Shown: positions 36,700 through 45,571, counted from the first letter of the stretch. The stretch: DNA of 64,000 nucleotides from CAYUYV01 sp964522525 (GCA_964522525.1 CAZFWG010000014.1:3514-67513), one strand, 5' to 3'. Notes: generated by a model not told the origin, from the letters alone. Translations and numbers: made by a program.

Positions 36700-37647
36700 T
36701 CACAGGGTTGCGGCAAAGGCCTCGATATCGGCCGGCGTTTCGACCACGGTTGTCTTCAAATCCCGATGAATGCGCTTGTGCATGCCGGTGAGGATTTTGC
36801 CCACACCGGCCTCGACGACCTCTTCGACGCCGTTTTCAACCATATAAGTGATCGATTCACGCCAACGCACGCGCGCCGTGATTTGGTCGACCAAAAGTGT
36901 CCGGATCGTGTCCGGATCGCCGACCGCCTCCGCCGTCACATTGGCCACGATGGGCACGATCGGCGCGCCGAAACGGATGTCCGCAAGCGCCCCGGCCATG
37001 GCCTCGGCCGCCGGCCGCATCAAAACGCAGTGAAATGGCGCGCTGACCGGTAGCAGAACACCCTTCTTGGCCCCGGCCGCCTTGGCCCGATCCACGGCCG
37101 CCTCAATGGCGGCCTTGTGGCCGGAGATCACGACCTGGCCCGGCGCGTTGTCATTGGCGATGGCACATACGGCGTCCGGATCCTCGGTCTTGGGGATGAC
37201 GGTCTCGGCGACGGTCTCGATATCGATGGCCAGAAGGGCGGCCATGGCCCCATCGCCGACGGGCACCGCGTCCTGCATCGCCCGTCCGCGGGTGCGCAAC
37301 AGCCGCGCGGTATCGGCTACGGACAGCGCCCCGGCGACCGCAAGCGCCGAATATTCGCCAAGCGAATGGCCCGCCAGAAATTTGCTTTGGCTAGCCAGAT
37401 CCAAGCCGACTTCGCGCGCCAGGACACGCATCACCGCCACACTCGTGGCCATCAGGGCCGGCTGGGCATTTTCGGTCAGGGTGAGATCCGCTTCCGGTCC
37501 TTCCCACATCACGCGGCTCAGCCGGCTCTCGAGGGCGTCGTCGACTTCCTCGAAAACCTCGCGGGCGGCCGGAAAGGCCTCCGCCAAGGCCTGGCCCATG
37601 CCCACGCTCTGCGAACCCTGGCCGGGAAATGTGAAGGCACGTGCCAT
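36700..37647 (-). CDS. fabD: Malonyl-CoA:ACP transacylase
   Basis: 315 residues. It starts MARAFTFPGQGSQSVGMG, has the nucleophile elbow AGHSLGEYSALAVAG and the histidine region VSAPFHCVLM. It loads malonyl groups onto ACP. It is the first gene of the fatty-acid synthesis cluster, which runs on through fabG, acpP and fabF. Confidence 0.96.
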   Translation of the reverse strand: MARAFTFPGQGSQSVGMGQALAEAFPAAREVFEEVDDALESRLSRVMWEGPEADLTLTENAQPALMATSVAVMRVLAREVGLDLASQSKFLAGHSLGEYSALAVAGALSVADTARLLRTRGRAMQDAVPVGDGAMAALLAIDIETVAETVIPKTEDPDAVCAIANDNAPGQVVISGHKAAIEAAVDRAKAAGAKKGVLLPVSAPFHCVLMRPAAEAMAGALADIRFGAPIVPIVANVTAEAVGDPDTIRTLLVDQITARVRWRESITYMVENGVEEVVEAGVGKILTGMHKRIHRDLKTTVVETPADIEAFAATL

Positions 37648-37776
37648 GGACGCGATCCCTCCTGCCCTGAAGCGGCCCGGACCGTCCGGGCGGAAATGCG
37701 CGAGGGTGTCGCCGAAATCGTCAGGTCCTGTCAAGCCATCGGCCCGAAAGAAATCCGAATACCCTCGCGGCAGGTC

Positions 37777-37804
37777 TTGCGCAGGCGGACAAGCCCGCTA
37801 TAGT
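37777..37804 (+). promoter_or_regulatory. Candidate sigma-70 promoter for the rpsF operon
   Basis: TTGCGC (37777-37782) and TATAGT (37799-37804) are separated by 16 nt. They lie in the divergent region between fabD and rpsF and would give a leader of about 220 nt. Confidence 0.45.
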
Positions 37805-37833
37805 TCCCGACTTCTTCTGGCACGCTGGAAGAA

Positions 37834-37853
37834 CCGGAACCCAGGTGGTCCGG
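37834..37853 (+). promoter_or_regulatory. Candidate 5' leader stem-loop of the rpsF operon
   Basis: CCGG (37834-37837) and ACC (37839-37841) pair with GGT (37847-37849) and CCGG (37850-37853), leaving one bulged A and a 5-nt loop. Ribosomal S6 operons in many bacteria are controlled by an S6:S18-binding leader RNA; this hairpin is a possible counterpart, but the match to that motif was not tested. A T6 run follows at about 37918-37923. Confidence 0.3.
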
Positions 37854-38032
37854 GCAACAATTCCGTCGATGACGCCTTGGTCTATCGGCCTTGGGCAGAC
37901 GGCAATTGTCTTGAACGTTTTTTGCGACAAACCGTTCCTTGCCGCCCGCGATCCATCGGCCCGGCCCCAAAAGGGCTCGGTCCGCCACCTCGGTCGTCCA
38001 CCCGTCAACGATCAACAAGGAATGCTGTCGCA

Positions 38033-38539
38033 ATGGCACTTTACGAACACGTCTATATCGCGAGGCAGGACGTCTCGCAGCAACAGGTCGATCAGATCAC
38101 GGCGCAGATGCGCGGGGTGATCGAGGAACAGGGCGGCACCGTCGCCAAGACCGAATATTGGGGCCTTCGCAACCTCGCCTACAAGGTGCGGAAAAACCGC
38201 AAAGGTCACTATGTCCTCCTCAATCTCGATGCGCCCCATGGCGCCGTCGCCGAGATGGAACGCCAGATGCGTTTCCATGAGGACGTCATCCGCTTCATGA
38301 CCACCCGGGTCGACGAACACGAGACCGGTCCCTCGGCCGTACTCCAGAACCGGGGCGGCGGCCGGGACGATCGCCGTCGGGGCGACCGGGGAGATCGTGG
38401 CGGCCGCGGAGATCGCGGCGACAGAGGCGATCGCGGAGACCGTGGTGATCGCGGCGACAGAGGCGATCGGGGGGGTGACCGGGGCGGAGACCGTCCGCCG
38501 CGCCCGCCCCGCGAAGAGGCCGGCGAAGCCCAGAGCTGA
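38033..38539 (+). CDS. rpsF: 30S ribosomal protein S6 with an extended RGD-rich tail
   Basis: 168 residues. The first 100 or so are a normal S6 domain (MALYEHVYIARQDVS, TEYWGLRNLAYKVRKNRKGHY, MRFHEDVIRFMTTRVDEHE). The rest is a low-complexity tail made largely of DRG/RGD triplets, ending RPPRPPREEAGEAQS. In DNA the tail includes a 36-bp unit repeated at 38411-38469. ATG 38033 is set by homology; the frame is open far upstream without protein-like content. It heads the rpsF-rpsR-DUF2232-rplI series. Confidence 0.95.
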   Translation: MALYEHVYIARQDVSQQQVDQITAQMRGVIEEQGGTVAKTEYWGLRNLAYKVRKNRKGHYVLLNLDAPHGAVAEMERQMRFHEDVIRFMTTRVDEHETGPSAVLQNRGGGRDDRRRGDRGDRGGRGDRGDRGDRGDRGDRGDRGDRGGDRGGDRPPRPPREEAGEAQS

Positions 38540-38652
38540 TCCCTTCTCGTTATTCGAGAGACACGGCATTCAAGACACAAGGCGAAGCGTGGCACCTGGC
38601 CAGAACTGGCCTGCGGACCCGCTCAATGCCCGTTCAACAGGACTGAACAGAC

Positions 38653-38907
38653 ATGGCTGATGCAAAAATTCCCCAAGTGCCCGTCCGGCGCCCTTTCTTC
38701 CGCCGGCGCAAATCCTGCCCGTTTTCGGGCCCCGGCGCCCCGACCATCGATTGGAAGGACACACGGCTTCTGCAGCGTTTCCTGTCCGAGCGGGGCAAGA
38801 TCGTGCCGAGCCGGATCACAGCCGTTTCAGCGAAAAAGCAGCGGGAGCTGGCGCGCGCCATAAAGCGGGCCCGGTTCATGGCTCTTCTCCCTTATGTGGG
38901 TGATTGA
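38653..38907 (+). CDS. rpsR: 30S ribosomal protein S18
   Basis: An 84-residue S18. It has RRPFFRRRKSCPFSG at the N-terminus and the conserved core IDWKDTRLLQRFLSERGKIV, then PSRITAVSAKKQRELARAIK, RARFMALLPYV. It follows rpsF after 113 nt, the normal S6-S18 pairing; the two proteins bind next to each other on 16S rRNA. Confidence 0.97.
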   Translation: MADAKIPQVPVRRPFFRRRKSCPFSGPGAPTIDWKDTRLLQRFLSERGKIVPSRITAVSAKKQRELARAIKRARFMALLPYVGD

Positions 38908-38981
38908 CGACCCGGATGGGCAGTGTTCGCGGGGGCTGAAAAATGCCCCTTGCGCCTAGGGGTGAATGTGGAGCGCGACAG

Positions 38982-40052
38982 ATGCAACGGGGCTGGCTGA
39001 TCGCAATCATTGCGGGCTTGGTGAGCGCGCTTTTGTTTCTCTCCATGCTGGCCGGCAATGTGCTGTCCCTGCTCCTCGTCTATCTGCTGCCGCTGCCTTT
39101 GATCATCGCGGGTCTGGGATGGGGGTCCGCCGTAAGTGCCATGGCGGCCGTGACCGGCACCCTTTTCCTGTTCATCGTGATGAATGTGACGGTCGGCGTG
39201 ATCTTTGCCCTGACCTGCGCCATGCCGCCCGTGTTGCTGTCGCGCTTTGCGCTGCGTCACCGGGACGGGCGCCCCGAGATCGAGGGCGGGCCGGAACGGG
39301 AAAGCGACGAGGAAGAGGCCATGGATGCCGGGGAGCCGGCCGAGGAAGCGGATCCGGAGGATTGGTATCCGGTCGGCCGCCTCGTGACCTGGATCGCAGT
39401 CATGGCTCTGGGCCTCTTCGTGTTGGCCAATGTGGCGTTCACCAGTTCGGAAGGCGGGCTGGTGCCCACCCTCGAGGCGGCTCTCCACGCCAATATGGAG
39501 GAACCGAAGGAACTGCTCGACGATCTCAAAGAGGCCGGGCAGCCCATGACCAAGGACGAACTCTACGCCGTCGCGGCGCAGGTCTTCCCGAGCATCGCCG
39601 CCGTGTTGTGGTGCGTGATCATGGTGCTCAATCTGGCCTTGGGACAGGCGATCGTGAAGGTTTCGGGCCAGGCGCGGCGGGCGGATTTCGATTGGCTGCG
39701 GCTGGAACTGCCCTTCGGGTTGGCGATTGCCTTGTCCGTTACGCTCTTGATGGGATATCTGCCGTCCCAGACAGGCTTTATCGGCGCGACATCCGCGGTC
39801 ATTTTGTCGGCGCCTTATTTTCTGGCCGGACTGATCACCGCCCACGGTGTCAGCGCGGCCTGGGTTTCCCAAAGCGGAACCCCCGGGATGACGGGCGGAC
39901 TTCGTTTCAGCGGTCTGGCCTTGATGTATTTGATGCTCATGGTGATGCAGGGCCTCGCGGCCCAGTTGATCACCCTTCTGGGCATCCTCGATCAGTGGTT
40001 CGAATTTCGCCGGCGGTTCATGGACCATCCGGCCCCAGAGGAGATTGCGTAA
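38982..40052 (+). CDS. DUF2232 family integral membrane protein
   Basis: 356 residues with about eight hydrophobic segments (WLIAIIAGLVSALLFLSML, VLSLLLVYLLPLPLIIAGLG, AAVTGTLFLFIVMNVTVGVI, and more after residue 120). An acidic cytoplasmic loop (ESDEEEAMDAGEPAEEADPE) separates the first group from the rest. Position between rpsR and rplI is where DUF2232 proteins are commonly found in alphaproteobacteria. Function unknown. Its stop overlaps the rplI start (TAATG). Confidence 0.8.
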   Translation: MQRGWLIAIIAGLVSALLFLSMLAGNVLSLLLVYLLPLPLIIAGLGWGSAVSAMAAVTGTLFLFIVMNVTVGVIFALTCAMPPVLLSRFALRHRDGRPEIEGGPERESDEEEAMDAGEPAEEADPEDWYPVGRLVTWIAVMALGLFVLANVAFTSSEGGLVPTLEAALHANMEEPKELLDDLKEAGQPMTKDELYAVAAQVFPSIAAVLWCVIMVLNLALGQAIVKVSGQARRADFDWLRLELPFGLAIALSVTLLMGYLPSQTGFIGATSAVILSAPYFLAGLITAHGVSAAWVSQSGTPGMTGGLRFSGLALMYLMLMVMQGLAAQLITLLGILDQWFEFRRRFMDHPAPEEIA

Positions 40053-40678
40053 TGGATGTCGTGTTGCTGGAGCGGGTCGAAAAGCTCGGACAAATGGGTG
40101 ACGTCGTTAAGGTGAAAAACGGCTTCGCCCGGAACTACCTTCTGCCGCGGGGCAAAGCGCTCCGGGCGACGGAAGAGAACAAGGCCCGGTTCGAGGAAAG
40201 CCGGGCCCAACTCGAGGCTCAAAATCTGGAGCGCCGCCAGGAGGCCGAGGCCGTCTCGGAAAAACTCGACGGTCAGACCTTCATCGCCATTCGCCAGTCG
40301 AGCGAAAGCGGTCAGCTCTACGGCTCGGTGGCCTCCCGGGACATCGCCATCCTGGTTACGGAAGGCGGATTCACCATCACCCGGAGCCAAGTGCAGCTCG
40401 ACAAACCCATCAAGGAATTGGGTCTTCACCCGGTGCGCGTCAGCCTGCACCCGGAAGTGGCGGTCACGGTCACCATGAATGTGGCGCGTTCCGAGGAAGA
40501 AGCGGAACGTCAGGCCCGGGGCGAGGACGTCACGGCCCGCGTCGACGAGGATGAGGACGACGATCTCGACCTCAACGCCTTGCTCGAGGAAGGCGTGGAC
40601 CTGCCCGACGAAGAGGCCGGCGCTGAAGACGGCGCCGCGCCGGAAGCGGAAACTGCCTCTGACGAACCGCGCGAGTAA
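40052..40678 (+). CDS. rplI: 50S ribosomal protein L9 with an acidic tail
   Basis: 208 residues. The N-terminal domain MDVVLLERVEKLGQMGDVV, then VKNGFARNYLLPRGKAL is canonical, followed by the connecting helix and the C-domain (SVASRDIAILV, LGLHPVRVSLHPEVAVTVTM). About 55 residues beyond the usual end form an acidic tail with DEDEDDDLDLN and LPDEEAGAEDGA. ATG 40052 overlaps the DUF2232 stop, indicating coupled translation. Confidence 0.95.
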   Translation: MDVVLLERVEKLGQMGDVVKVKNGFARNYLLPRGKALRATEENKARFEESRAQLEAQNLERRQEAEAVSEKLDGQTFIAIRQSSESGQLYGSVASRDIAILVTEGGFTITRSQVQLDKPIKELGLHPVRVSLHPEVAVTVTMNVARSEEEAERQARGEDVTARVDEDEDDDLDLNALLEEGVDLPDEEAGAEDGAAPEAETASDEPRE

Positions 40679-40761
40679 AAACATCTTTAACGGGAACTTT
40701 CCCGCTTAAGATGAATTCACTCGCCGCCAAATGCCTCCGCCGTTGCCTCGTTGATCATTGA

Positions 40762-40804
40762 TCTGGGGATAAGCCTGTGTGCAGGGCGCACACTTATCCC
40801 CAGA
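40762..40804 (+). promoter_or_regulatory. Long hairpin with DnaA-box-like arms upstream of dnaB
   Basis: TCTGGGGATAA (40762-40772) pairs with TTATCCCCAGA (40794-40804); inside, GTGTGC (40777-40782) pairs with GCACAC (40788-40793) around a 5-nt loop. The outer arms contain TTATCCCCA on each strand (40764-40772 minus, 40794-40802 plus), one base from the DnaA box TTATCCACA. It lies between rplI and dnaB and could be a DnaA site, a terminator of the ribosomal operon, or both. Confidence 0.5.
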
Positions 40805-40982
40805 CCTTAGGCAAACCGAATTTCTTGTGGAGGAATGGAAGCCCGCCCTTGCTGCACGCGCGGACGACCCGCATCAATGGGTCGACCCGCATTCGCGTCC
40901 CTCCCCGTCGGTCCTCGCTGACCCCGCGCGAATCACTTCCGTAAAATCCCGGCTTCCCGAAGCTCGCCAATCACCGAGTGCC

Positions 40983-42575
40983 ATGTCGCAACATATTGCC
41001 TCAGCCGCGCTTGCATCCTCCGATCCGTCCCCCCATGAGGAAACGGAGCATGACGACCATGCGGATGCGTCCCTCCAACCCAGCAGCATCGAGACCGAGC
41101 AGGCCCTGCTCGGGGTCATCCTGATCAACAACGAGGCCTATTTTCAGGCCAATGCCGTGATCAGCGCGGAGCATTTCTACGAGCCGCTCCATGGCAAGAT
41201 CTTCGATGTTGTCGGAAAGCTGATCGACAAGGGGCGGATCGCGACCCCGCTGACCGTCCATGCCCAACTCGAGACGGATCCCGTCCTCAGGGAAATCGGC
41301 GGCGCCAGCTATCTGGCCAATCTGGCCGCCGCGTCGACGACGACGATCCACGTTGCCGACTACGCCCACACCCTGTTCGATCTCGCCGTGCGGCGGGGCC
41401 TGATGCGGGTCGGCGAGGACATGGTGCACCGGGCCCGGGATGCGGATATCGATGACGAACCCGCCCAGCAGATTGTCGATGCGGAACAACAGCTCTACGA
41501 GCTGGCGGAGAAGGGCAAATACCGCGAGGGCAGCCTTGATTTCTCCCGTGCCTTGGAGACGGCCCTGACCCGCGCCGATGCCGCCTTCAAGCGCGAGGGC
41601 AGTCTGGCGGGTATGCCCACGGGATTTGTCGATCTGGACCGGCGGCTCGGCGGGCTTCAGCGCTCGGATCTTATCATCCTTGCCGGACGGCCCGCCATGG
41701 GCAAGAGCGCGCTCGCCACCAATATGGCCTTCAACATCGCCAAGGAGTTCCGGGTGGGCCGGGACGCCTCGGGCAATGAAATGCATGAGGCGGGCGGGCG
41801 CGTCCTGTTCTTTTCCCTGGAAATGTCCGCCGATCAGCTCGCCACGCGGGTCCTCGCCGAACAGGCCATGGTGCCGTCCCATATGATCCGGGACGGGACG
41901 ATCACGCGTCAGGATTTCGGGCGCCTCAGCGATGCAGTGTCCGAGATCCAGCACATTCCGCTGATGATCGACGACACCGGCGGCTTGAGCATTTCGGCCA
42001 TTGCCTCGCGGGCCCGCCGGGTCGCGCGCAAGCCGGGCCTCGACCTCATCGTCATCGACTATGTCCAGCTGATTACGGGCTCGGGCCGCAAGCGCAGCGA
42101 AAACCGCGTTCAGGAACTGACCGAGATCACGACAAGCCTGAAGGCGCTGGCCAAGGAACTCAATGTGCCGATCATTGCCCTGTCCCAGCTCAGCCGGGCT
42201 GTGGAATCGCGCGACGACAAGCGGCCGCAATTGGCCGATCTGCGCGAGTCCGGCTCCATCGAGCAGGATGCGGACATTGTCATGTTCATCTTCCGTGAGG
42301 AATATTATCACGACCAGAAGCGGCCCACCGAACCGCCCGCTGACGCGGCAATCGGCGCCAGCGAGGAAATGCGCAAGGTCATTCAGGGTTACAACGAGAG
42401 CATGGCGGCCTGGGAAGAGAAGAAACACCTCATTCAGAACTTGGCCGAAGTCATCGTCGCTAAGCACCGGCACGGGGCCACGGGCGTGGTCAAGCTCCAT
42501 TTCGATCCGGAGATTACCCGCTTCCACAGTTACGCCGCCCCCGAACGGGGCCCCGCCCCCGGCGGCTATCGCTGA
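40983..42575 (+). CDS. dnaB: Replicative DNA helicase
   Basis: About 530 residues. The N-terminal primase-interacting domain starts SSIETEQALLGVILINNEAY. The RecA-like domain has Walker A GRPAMGKSALATN, GRVLFFSLEMSADQLATR, the Walker B DLIVIDYVQLI and the end motif VAKHRHGATGVVKLHF. It unwinds DNA at the fork. ATG 40983 is used; sequence upstream lacks conservation. About 300 nt of noncoding DNA precede it. Confidence 0.95.
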   Translation: MSQHIASAALASSDPSPHEETEHDDHADASLQPSSIETEQALLGVILINNEAYFQANAVISAEHFYEPLHGKIFDVVGKLIDKGRIATPLTVHAQLETDPVLREIGGASYLANLAAASTTTIHVADYAHTLFDLAVRRGLMRVGEDMVHRARDADIDDEPAQQIVDAEQQLYELAEKGKYREGSLDFSRALETALTRADAAFKREGSLAGMPTGFVDLDRRLGGLQRSDLIILAGRPAMGKSALATNMAFNIAKEFRVGRDASGNEMHEAGGRVLFFSLEMSADQLATRVLAEQAMVPSHMIRDGTITRQDFGRLSDAVSEIQHIPLMIDDTGGLSISAIASRARRVARKPGLDLIVIDYVQLITGSGRKRSENRVQELTEITTSLKALAKELNVPIIALSQLSRAVESRDDKRPQLADLRESGSIEQDADIVMFIFREEYYHDQKRPTEPPADAAIGASEEMRKVIQGYNESMAAWEEKKHLIQNLAEVIVAKHRHGATGVVKLHFDPEITRFHSYAAPERGPAPGGYR

Positions 42576-42590
42576 CCGGCCCTAACGCCC

Positions 42591-43484
42591 ATGACGACGC
42601 GCCGGATCTTTTTTCTCAGTTGCGCCGAGCTTGACCCGGCCGAACGATCGGAGCGCGATCCCCTTCTGATCCGTGATGACGAGCCCCTCGTTGAGGCCCT
42701 CTTGACACGGAACATCACGGTCTCACCGGTCGATTGGGAGGCCGTCCCGCCGAGCGATCTTGCCGGCGAAGGTGTGGTCGTCCGTTCCCCCTGGAACTAC
42801 ACCCAGAACGCCCATGCGTTTGCCGCGTGGATCCGGGAGGCGGAAACGGCCGGCGTGCGCCTCGTCAATCCGGCCAGCCTCATTCTGGGGACGCTGGAGA
42901 AAACCTACCTCATGGAGCTTGCCGACGCGGGGCTCGACGCCATCCCGACCCGCGCCATCGACCCCTTTGCGCCCCGGTCCCTCGGCCCCGCCTTCGATGT
43001 CTTCGGGACGGACGCGGTGATCCTCAAACCCGTGATCGGCGCGGGCGCCAGACACACCCACCGCATCGACGGTCTGTGTCATGACGTTCCCGATGGGATC
43101 CGTCAGACATTGCCGAGGGACCAGGCCTATCTGGTGCAACCCTTCGTGCCGGAAATCGCGACCCAGGGTGAGCTTTCGGTGATGTTCTTCGGGGGACGGT
43201 TCGGTCACATGGTGCGCAAGCGGCCTGCCCTTGGGGACTTCCGCGTCCAGGAGGACCATGGCGGGCGCACCGAGCTCATGACCCCTGATGAGGGCATTGC
43301 CGACCAGGCGGCAAGGGCCTCCCGCCATTTCGGTGACCCGGCTTACATCCGGGTCGATGGCGTTCCCGTCGATGACCGGTTCCAGATCATGGAGCTTGAG
43401 ATGATCGAACCGGAACTCTTTTTCCGGCTGGCCCCGGCCTCCGCAGCCCTTTTCGCCGAGCGCCTCCAAACCATTTTGTTCTGA
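42591..43484 (+). CDS. ATP-grasp domain protein (RimK/glutathione-synthetase-like)
   Basis: 297 residues. A pre-ATP-grasp segment (VVVRSPWNYTQN, FAAWIREAE) precedes the ATP-binding lysine region AVILKPVIGAGARHTHRI, the hinge QAYLVQPFVPEIATQGELSV, and the metal-binding end IMELEMIEPELFFRL. These are hallmarks of carboxylate-amine ligases, which join an amino acid or peptide to an acyl phosphate. The substrate is unknown. It lies between dnaB and alr, where many alphaproteobacteria have no gene. Confidence 0.75.
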   Translation: MTTRRIFFLSCAELDPAERSERDPLLIRDDEPLVEALLTRNITVSPVDWEAVPPSDLAGEGVVVRSPWNYTQNAHAFAAWIREAETAGVRLVNPASLILGTLEKTYLMELADAGLDAIPTRAIDPFAPRSLGPAFDVFGTDAVILKPVIGAGARHTHRIDGLCHDVPDGIRQTLPRDQAYLVQPFVPEIATQGELSVMFFGGRFGHMVRKRPALGDFRVQEDHGGRTELMTPDEGIADQAARASRHFGDPAYIRVDGVPVDDRFQIMELEMIEPELFFRLAPASAALFAERLQTILF

Positions 43485-43605
43485 GGCCCGACTTTCGTCA
43501 TGATCGGGTCATGCTGGTCGGCCTCCATGGATACCGCCCTGGAGGCATTGCGCCCCGGCGTGTTTCGTCCTTCGGCAGGCCGGGGCCGCCGTGCTAGGAA
43601 AGCCC

Positions 43606-44742
43606 ATGGAGAAGACGTCGACATTCGCTGCCCCGACACCGCCGGAACCCGCCGCCGCCGACAGCTGGCTGACCATCGACCTCGATGCCCTTGCCGCGAA
43701 TTATCGGACCCTGCGCCAGGTCGCGAAGGGCGCGCGCACGGCCGGTGTGATCAAGGCGGATGGCTATGGCCTGGGCGCGGTCCCCGTCGGCCGTCGGCTC
43801 GCCCGCGAGGGATGTGACCTCTTTTTCGTGGCCCATCTGGGCGAGGCCCTGCGCCTGCGGCGGGAGGGCGGCGGCGCGATAGACCGGGCCGAGGTGGCCG
43901 TTCTGAACGGCATTCCACCGGGCCAGGAAGGCCTCGCGGTCGAGCATCGCATTCAGCCGGTCCTGAATACGCCGGAAGCGGTGGAGGCGTGGCTCGACGC
44001 CATCAAGGACCGGACCGACCCGCCCCGCGCTTTCCTCCAAGTGGAGACCGGCATGAATCGCCTGGGGCTCGACGCCGAGGGCCTCGCGCGCATCTCCAAC
44101 CGCCTGCCCCAGCTGCCGCTCGCGGCGGTGATGAGCCATCTGGCCTGTGCGGACACGCCGGACGCCCCCATGAATGACCGGCAGCGGGAGCGATTCGCGG
44201 CCCTGGCGGCCGACCTGCCCGAGGCGCCGCGCAGTCTCGCGAGTTCAGCGGCGATTTTGTCAAATCCGAAAACCCATTTCGATCTGGTGCGTCCGGGCAT
44301 CGGCCTCTACGGGGCCAACCCCTTCGCCGATCGGCCCAATCCCATGGCGCCGGTGGTCACGCTCGAGGCGCGGATCCTCCAGACCCGGCGAATTGACAGG
44401 GGCGAGGCGGTCGGCTACGGAGCCACCTATGTCGCGGAAGGTCCACGCCGGGTGGCAACGCTTTCCGTGGGTTACGCCGATGGATATAAGCGGGCAGCCG
44501 GTGGACGGGCCACGGCCAGCATCGCCGGGATCGCCCTTCCGGTGATCGGGCGTGTCTCCATGGACCTGATCACCGTGGATGTCACGCAAGCGCCGGAGGA
44601 GATGAGCCAGACGGGCGATCGGATAACCCTGCTCGGTGGCGAGCAGGACGCGGATGCGCTCGGCAAGGCGGCCGGTACCTTGGGCTATGAAATCCTGACC
44701 AGCCTCGGGCAGCGTTATGCCCGCCAGTATAAAGGCGGTTGA
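43606..44742 (+). CDS. alr: Alanine racemase
   Basis: A 378-residue PLP enzyme that makes D-alanine for peptidoglycan. The PLP lysine is in GVIKADGYGLGA, near residue 45. LVRPGIGLYGANPF and the second-domain catalytic tyrosine region EAVGYGATYVAE are present, and GRVSMDLITVDVTQ follows. AGGAAAG precedes ATG 43606; GTG 43591 is an alternative. It overlaps mlaE (TGATG). Confidence 0.94.
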   Translation: MEKTSTFAAPTPPEPAAADSWLTIDLDALAANYRTLRQVAKGARTAGVIKADGYGLGAVPVGRRLAREGCDLFFVAHLGEALRLRREGGGAIDRAEVAVLNGIPPGQEGLAVEHRIQPVLNTPEAVEAWLDAIKDRTDPPRAFLQVETGMNRLGLDAEGLARISNRLPQLPLAAVMSHLACADTPDAPMNDRQRERFAALAADLPEAPRSLASSAAILSNPKTHFDLVRPGIGLYGANPFADRPNPMAPVVTLEARILQTRRIDRGEAVGYGATYVAEGPRRVATLSVGYADGYKRAAGGRATASIAGIALPVIGRVSMDLITVDVTQAPEEMSQTGDRITLLGGEQDADALGKAAGTLGYEILTSLGQRYARQYKGG

Positions 44743-45557
44743 TGAGAGGGCTGATGATTCAATCCAAATCCCAACTCGACCAGCGATGGAACCCTTTCGC
44801 GGTCATCGGTCGCTTCACCTTGGGCTTTTTCGAGCAGGTGGGCCTGTTGGCGACCTTCACCGGCAATGCGGTGCTGGCCTGCGTGCGCCCGCCCATCTAT
44901 GTGAGCCTCGTGGCCCAGCAGATGCTCCGCATCGGCTATTTCTCCCTGCCCGTGGTGGGCCTCACCGCCCTGTTCACAGGCGCGGTGTTGGCGCTCCAGA
45001 TCTATATCGGCGGCTCCCGCTTCAATGCGGAGAGCATCGTGCCCAATATCGTGGTGCTCGGCATCACGCGGGAGTTGGGCCCGGTGCTGGCCGGCCTGAT
45101 GGTCGCGGGCCGGGTCAGTTCGGCGATCGCGGCGGAAATCGGGACCATGCGGGTCACGGAACAGATTGATGCCCTGCGCACCCTGTCCACGAACCCGTTC
45201 CAATATCTGGTGGCGCCGCGCCTGATCGCCGCCGTGATTTCCCTGCCCATCCTGGTGTTGATCGCCGATATCATCGGTGTCATGGGCGGTTATCTGGTGG
45301 GCACCCAGTCGCTGGGCTTCTCCTCAGGCCCCTATCTCAAGAACACGATCGATTTTCTGGAGGCGGACGACGTGTCGTCGGGCCTGTGGAAAGCGGCGGC
45401 CTTCGGGTTCATCATTGCCCTGATGGGCTGCTACAACGGCTATTACAGCAAGGGAGGGGCGCAGGGCGTGGGCGCGGCGACCACCTTTGCCGTGGTCAAC
45501 GCCTCGATCCTGATCCTGGCGGCGAATTATCTGCTCACGTCCCTGTTGTTCTCCTAA
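44742..45557 (+). CDS. mlaE: MlaE-type lipid ABC transporter permease
   Basis: 271 residues with five or six membrane helices. The family core reads RELGPVLAGLMVAGRVSSAI, then AAEIGTMRVTEQIDAL, and later PRLIAAVISLPILVLIADII and FGFIIALMGCYNGYYSKGG. MlaE is the permease of the Mla phospholipid transport system between the two membranes. It is coupled to alr upstream and followed by mlaF after 14 nt. Confidence 0.92.
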   Translation: MRGLMIQSKSQLDQRWNPFAVIGRFTLGFFEQVGLLATFTGNAVLACVRPPIYVSLVAQQMLRIGYFSLPVVGLTALFTGAVLALQIYIGGSRFNAESIVPNIVVLGITRELGPVLAGLMVAGRVSSAIAAEIGTMRVTEQIDALRTLSTNPFQYLVAPRLIAAVISLPILVLIADIIGVMGGYLVGTQSLGFSSGPYLKNTIDFLEADDVSSGLWKAAAFGFIIALMGCYNGYYSKGGAQGVGAATTFAVVNASILILAANYLLTSLLFS

Positions 45558-45571
45558 AGGCGTACCCGGTT

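Noticed and set aside
37067..38032. A 322-residue upstream extension of the rpsF frame
   Set aside because: It runs antisense through fabD and then intergenic DNA; the S6 protein clearly starts MALYEHVYIA at 38033.
38411..38469. Short regular DNA repeats that could suggest a CRISPR array
   Set aside because: The repeats are in frame inside rpsF and encode the DRG tail; there are no unique spacers.
40688..40706. CGGGA/TCCCG hairpin just after rplI as a terminator
   Set aside because: Only five base pairs and no U-tract; the larger hairpin at 40762-40804 is a better candidate.
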